Positions 6,540-7,719 of a DNA stretch of 7,719 bases are shown piece by piece. The stretch lies in NCBI GenBank assembly GCA_021160865.1, contig JAGHBS010000120.1, positions 1-7,719 on the forward strand. Reading direction: 5' to 3'. The position numbers and the translations under genes are program-made. Source of the DNA: Planctomycetota bacterium. Lineage in GTDB: Bacteria > Planctomycetota > Phycisphaerae > SM23-33. The number at the start of each line of letters is the position of its first letter. Positions within the stretch are counted from its first letter, which is position 1. The notes below the pieces were generated by a model. The model did not search any database, had not been told where the DNA came from, and worked only from the letters and a program-made list of their open reading frames with translations.

Positions 6540-6605
6540 GCGTGCATCGCTGCCCCGCGTGCATCGCAGCCTCGCGTGCATCGCAGCCTCGCGTGCATCG
6601 CGGCC
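6540..6605. repeat. Tandem 17-bp GC-rich repeat, four copies, hairpin-forming
   Basis: Four head-to-tail units start at 6540, 6557, 6574 and 6591. Units 2 and 3 are identical (GCGTGCATCGCAGCCTC), unit 1 differs at two positions (CTGCCCC end), and unit 4 is cut to 15 bases (GCGTGCATCGCGGCC). The 11-base core GCGTGCATCGC is invariant. Within a unit GCG can pair with CGC around a TGCAT loop. Between neighbours, GCATCGC can pair with the next GCGTGC (six pairs, one bulged T) across a six-base loop, so alternative hairpin chains are possible. It sits between the stops of two convergent genes, a place suited to a termination or mRNA-end structure. It has no spacers and is not a CRISPR array. Confidence 0.93.
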
Positions 6606-6660
6606 AATTTTCACAGAGGCACATTTCCACAGTGGCGGCATAACAGGTAATAGATGACCA

Positions 6661-7719
6661 TCAAGTATGGTCTATTGCCCCGCGTATTCTTGTATGTAAG
6701 AGGAGCAAACAGATAGCGAAGATCGCCATTCCTGCTACCGAGATAATCACTGCCCATGGAAGATTATCCGCATTGTTTCCGACGAAACTCGATAAAAGGA
6801 TAAATCCGTTAACCCCGCCAAGTGTACATACCCCTGCTGCAACGCTCAGAATGGTCTTGTCGTTGGAATAGAATCGCGATGCCAGAGCGAAAAAAGCTGG
6901 CCAGGTCGCTGAGAAGGTAATCCCAAGAATGAAGAAGCACGGGAGGTAAATCACCGACCATCGCAACCACACCGCCGGTATCACCGCTGCCATGCATGCA
7001 AGACAGATTTTTATAATACCCCTTTCATTGATTCGTTGCGAAAGCCGAAACGCTGCAAATCGTCCCGCGACAATACCCAACAGCATCGTTACCAAGACGA
7101 CTTGCGACCAATCCCGAGCGCTTAGCCCCAAGAGAGGCTCACGATGTTGCTCAATAAAGGCAGGGAGCGTGCTGGTGACGCCTGCCTCGCTACCGGCAAT
7201 AAGTGCAAATTGAATAGATACCATCCAGAACAGCGGTGTTCGAAGAACCGAGCGGGTCTTGCGAGATTCGATATGCTGAAGACGTTCGACTTCGTGCAGA
7301 TGCTCCAATGCCTTCCTGGGCCAGGTGAATACCGACAATGCCAGTATCAACCAGATAACCCCATAAACTGCTGCATTACTCGTCAAACTAACCCCGACAA
7401 TCAATGCTAATAGGGGAGCGACTACCTTGCCGATTGAATTGGTTGCATGAAGGAGGATAAGCCCAGCCTGTGGCGCACGGTGCCATAGATCTGCAAAGAT
7501 AGCATTGGATATACCCGATAAATTTCTCCCCAGCGACATAATTAACCAGCCGCCTGCCAGGGCAAGAACGGCGTGGGGGGAATGGGCATCAATGAAATAG
7601 TAAAGTAAAAACGCTAAAAATGAGAGCACTATTCCAATTCGGAACAACCAACCCCGTCCTACACCACCGATGCACCTTGTAAGAATCAATCCAAGGATTC
7701 CGCCTGCAAGTCCTATAAT
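6661..7719 (-). CDS. Major facilitator superfamily permease, 5' end outside window
   Basis: The frame is open to the right edge: ten in-frame codons (IIGLAGGILG) precede the TTG at 7689, so that TTG is not the start and the gene is partial; about 352 residues are visible. Roughly ten hydrophobic helices can be followed, e.g. LFRIGIVLSFLAFLLYYFI, ALAGGWLIMSLGRN, VIWLILALSVFTW, FWMVSIQFALIAGSEAG, VVLVTMLLGIVAGRFAAF, FFILGITFSATWPAFF and WAVIISVAGMAIFAICLLLL. A charged cytoplasmic loop near KALEHLHEVERLQHIESRK divides the two halves. GRFAAFRLSQRINERG between two C-half helices is the motif-A-like loop of this superfamily, and GILGLILTRCIGGVGRGW at the left looks like its N-half counterpart. The remaining N-terminal one or two helices must lie beyond 7719. 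GSEAGVTSTLPAFIE recalls sugar-transporting MFS members, but the substrate is not readable. It converges on the PL11-like gene across 179 bases. Confidence 0.85.
   Translation of the reverse strand: MIGLAGGILGLILTRCIGGVGRGWLFRIGIVLSFLAFLLYYFIDAHSPHAVLALAGGWLIMSLGRNLSGISNAIFADLWHRAPQAGLILLHATNSIGKVVAPLLALIVGVSLTSNAAVYGVIWLILALSVFTWPRKALEHLHEVERLQHIESRKTRSVLRTPLFWMVSIQFALIAGSEAGVTSTLPAFIEQHREPLLGLSARDWSQVVLVTMLLGIVAGRFAAFRLSQRINERGIIKICLACMAAVIPAVWLRWSVIYLPCFFILGITFSATWPAFFALASRFYSNDKTILSVAAGVCTLGGVNGFILLSSFVGNNADNLPWAVIISVAGMAIFAICLLLLHTRIRGAIDHT

Noticed and set aside
6540..6605. Possible CRISPR array
   Set aside because: The units are 17 bases, directly adjacent with no unique spacers, and no cas gene is present.
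6354..6641. Minus-strand frames through the 17-bp repeats giving Ala/Arg/His-rich peptides
   Set aside because: The sequence MHARLRCTRG-like is just the repeat translated; it overlaps the lyase-like gene's end and has no independent support.

Overview
The window looks like a piece of a PVC-group genome, most probably a planctomycete of the Phycisphaerae type. This is inferred from the protein repertoire, not from a marker gene. Four hallmarks occur together: secreted right-handed beta-helix proteins ending in SPCIDAG plus a GGRINMGAYG or DVGAFEY tail; a short prepilin-like protein with GFSLVEL at the N-terminus and an H-X9-DG motif near the C-terminus; a PEP-CTERM surface protein with a cohesin-like body; and a rhamnogalacturonan-lyase-type beta-propeller. 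No rRNA, tRNA, CRISPR array or insertion sequence was seen.

Layout, left to right. (1) The 3' end of a plus-strand beta-helix protein runs to 485 and is noticeably AT-rich. (2) A gene-poor stretch, 486-1052, holds a long open but start-less reading frame (627-902) and a perfect 40-bp palindromic terminator (966-1005). (3) A full-length secreted beta-helix protein lies on the minus strand (2762 to 1053). (4) A 470-bp spacer with no recognisable gene follows. (5) Two minus-strand genes, a PEP-CTERM cohesin-like protein (4583 to 4023) and a pseudopilin (3955 to 3233), are close enough to be an operon. (6) A 257-bp AT-rich divergent promoter region. (7) A plus-strand gene for a polysaccharide lyase family 11-like protein (4841-6481) has no signal peptide. 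(8) A short convergent spacer carries a 17-bp GC-rich tandem repeat able to form hairpins. (9) The 3' part of a major facilitator superfamily permease is on the minus strand and runs off the right edge.

The genes fit a polysaccharide-use and cell-surface theme. Two large exported beta-helix proteins could bind or cleave polysaccharide. The PEP-CTERM protein would be anchored or sorted at the envelope by an exosortase, and the pseudopilin would be inserted in the inner membrane as part of a type II secretion or pilus-like assembly. The lyase-like propeller, apparently cytoplasmic, and the permease could handle imported oligosaccharides. Substrate and cooperation are inference; the sequence shows only families and gene order. 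The observations most worth checking are the signal-less PL11-like lyase opposite the PEP-CTERM/pseudopilin pair, the 17-bp hairpin-forming repeat, and the perfect palindrome built from heptamer repeats.
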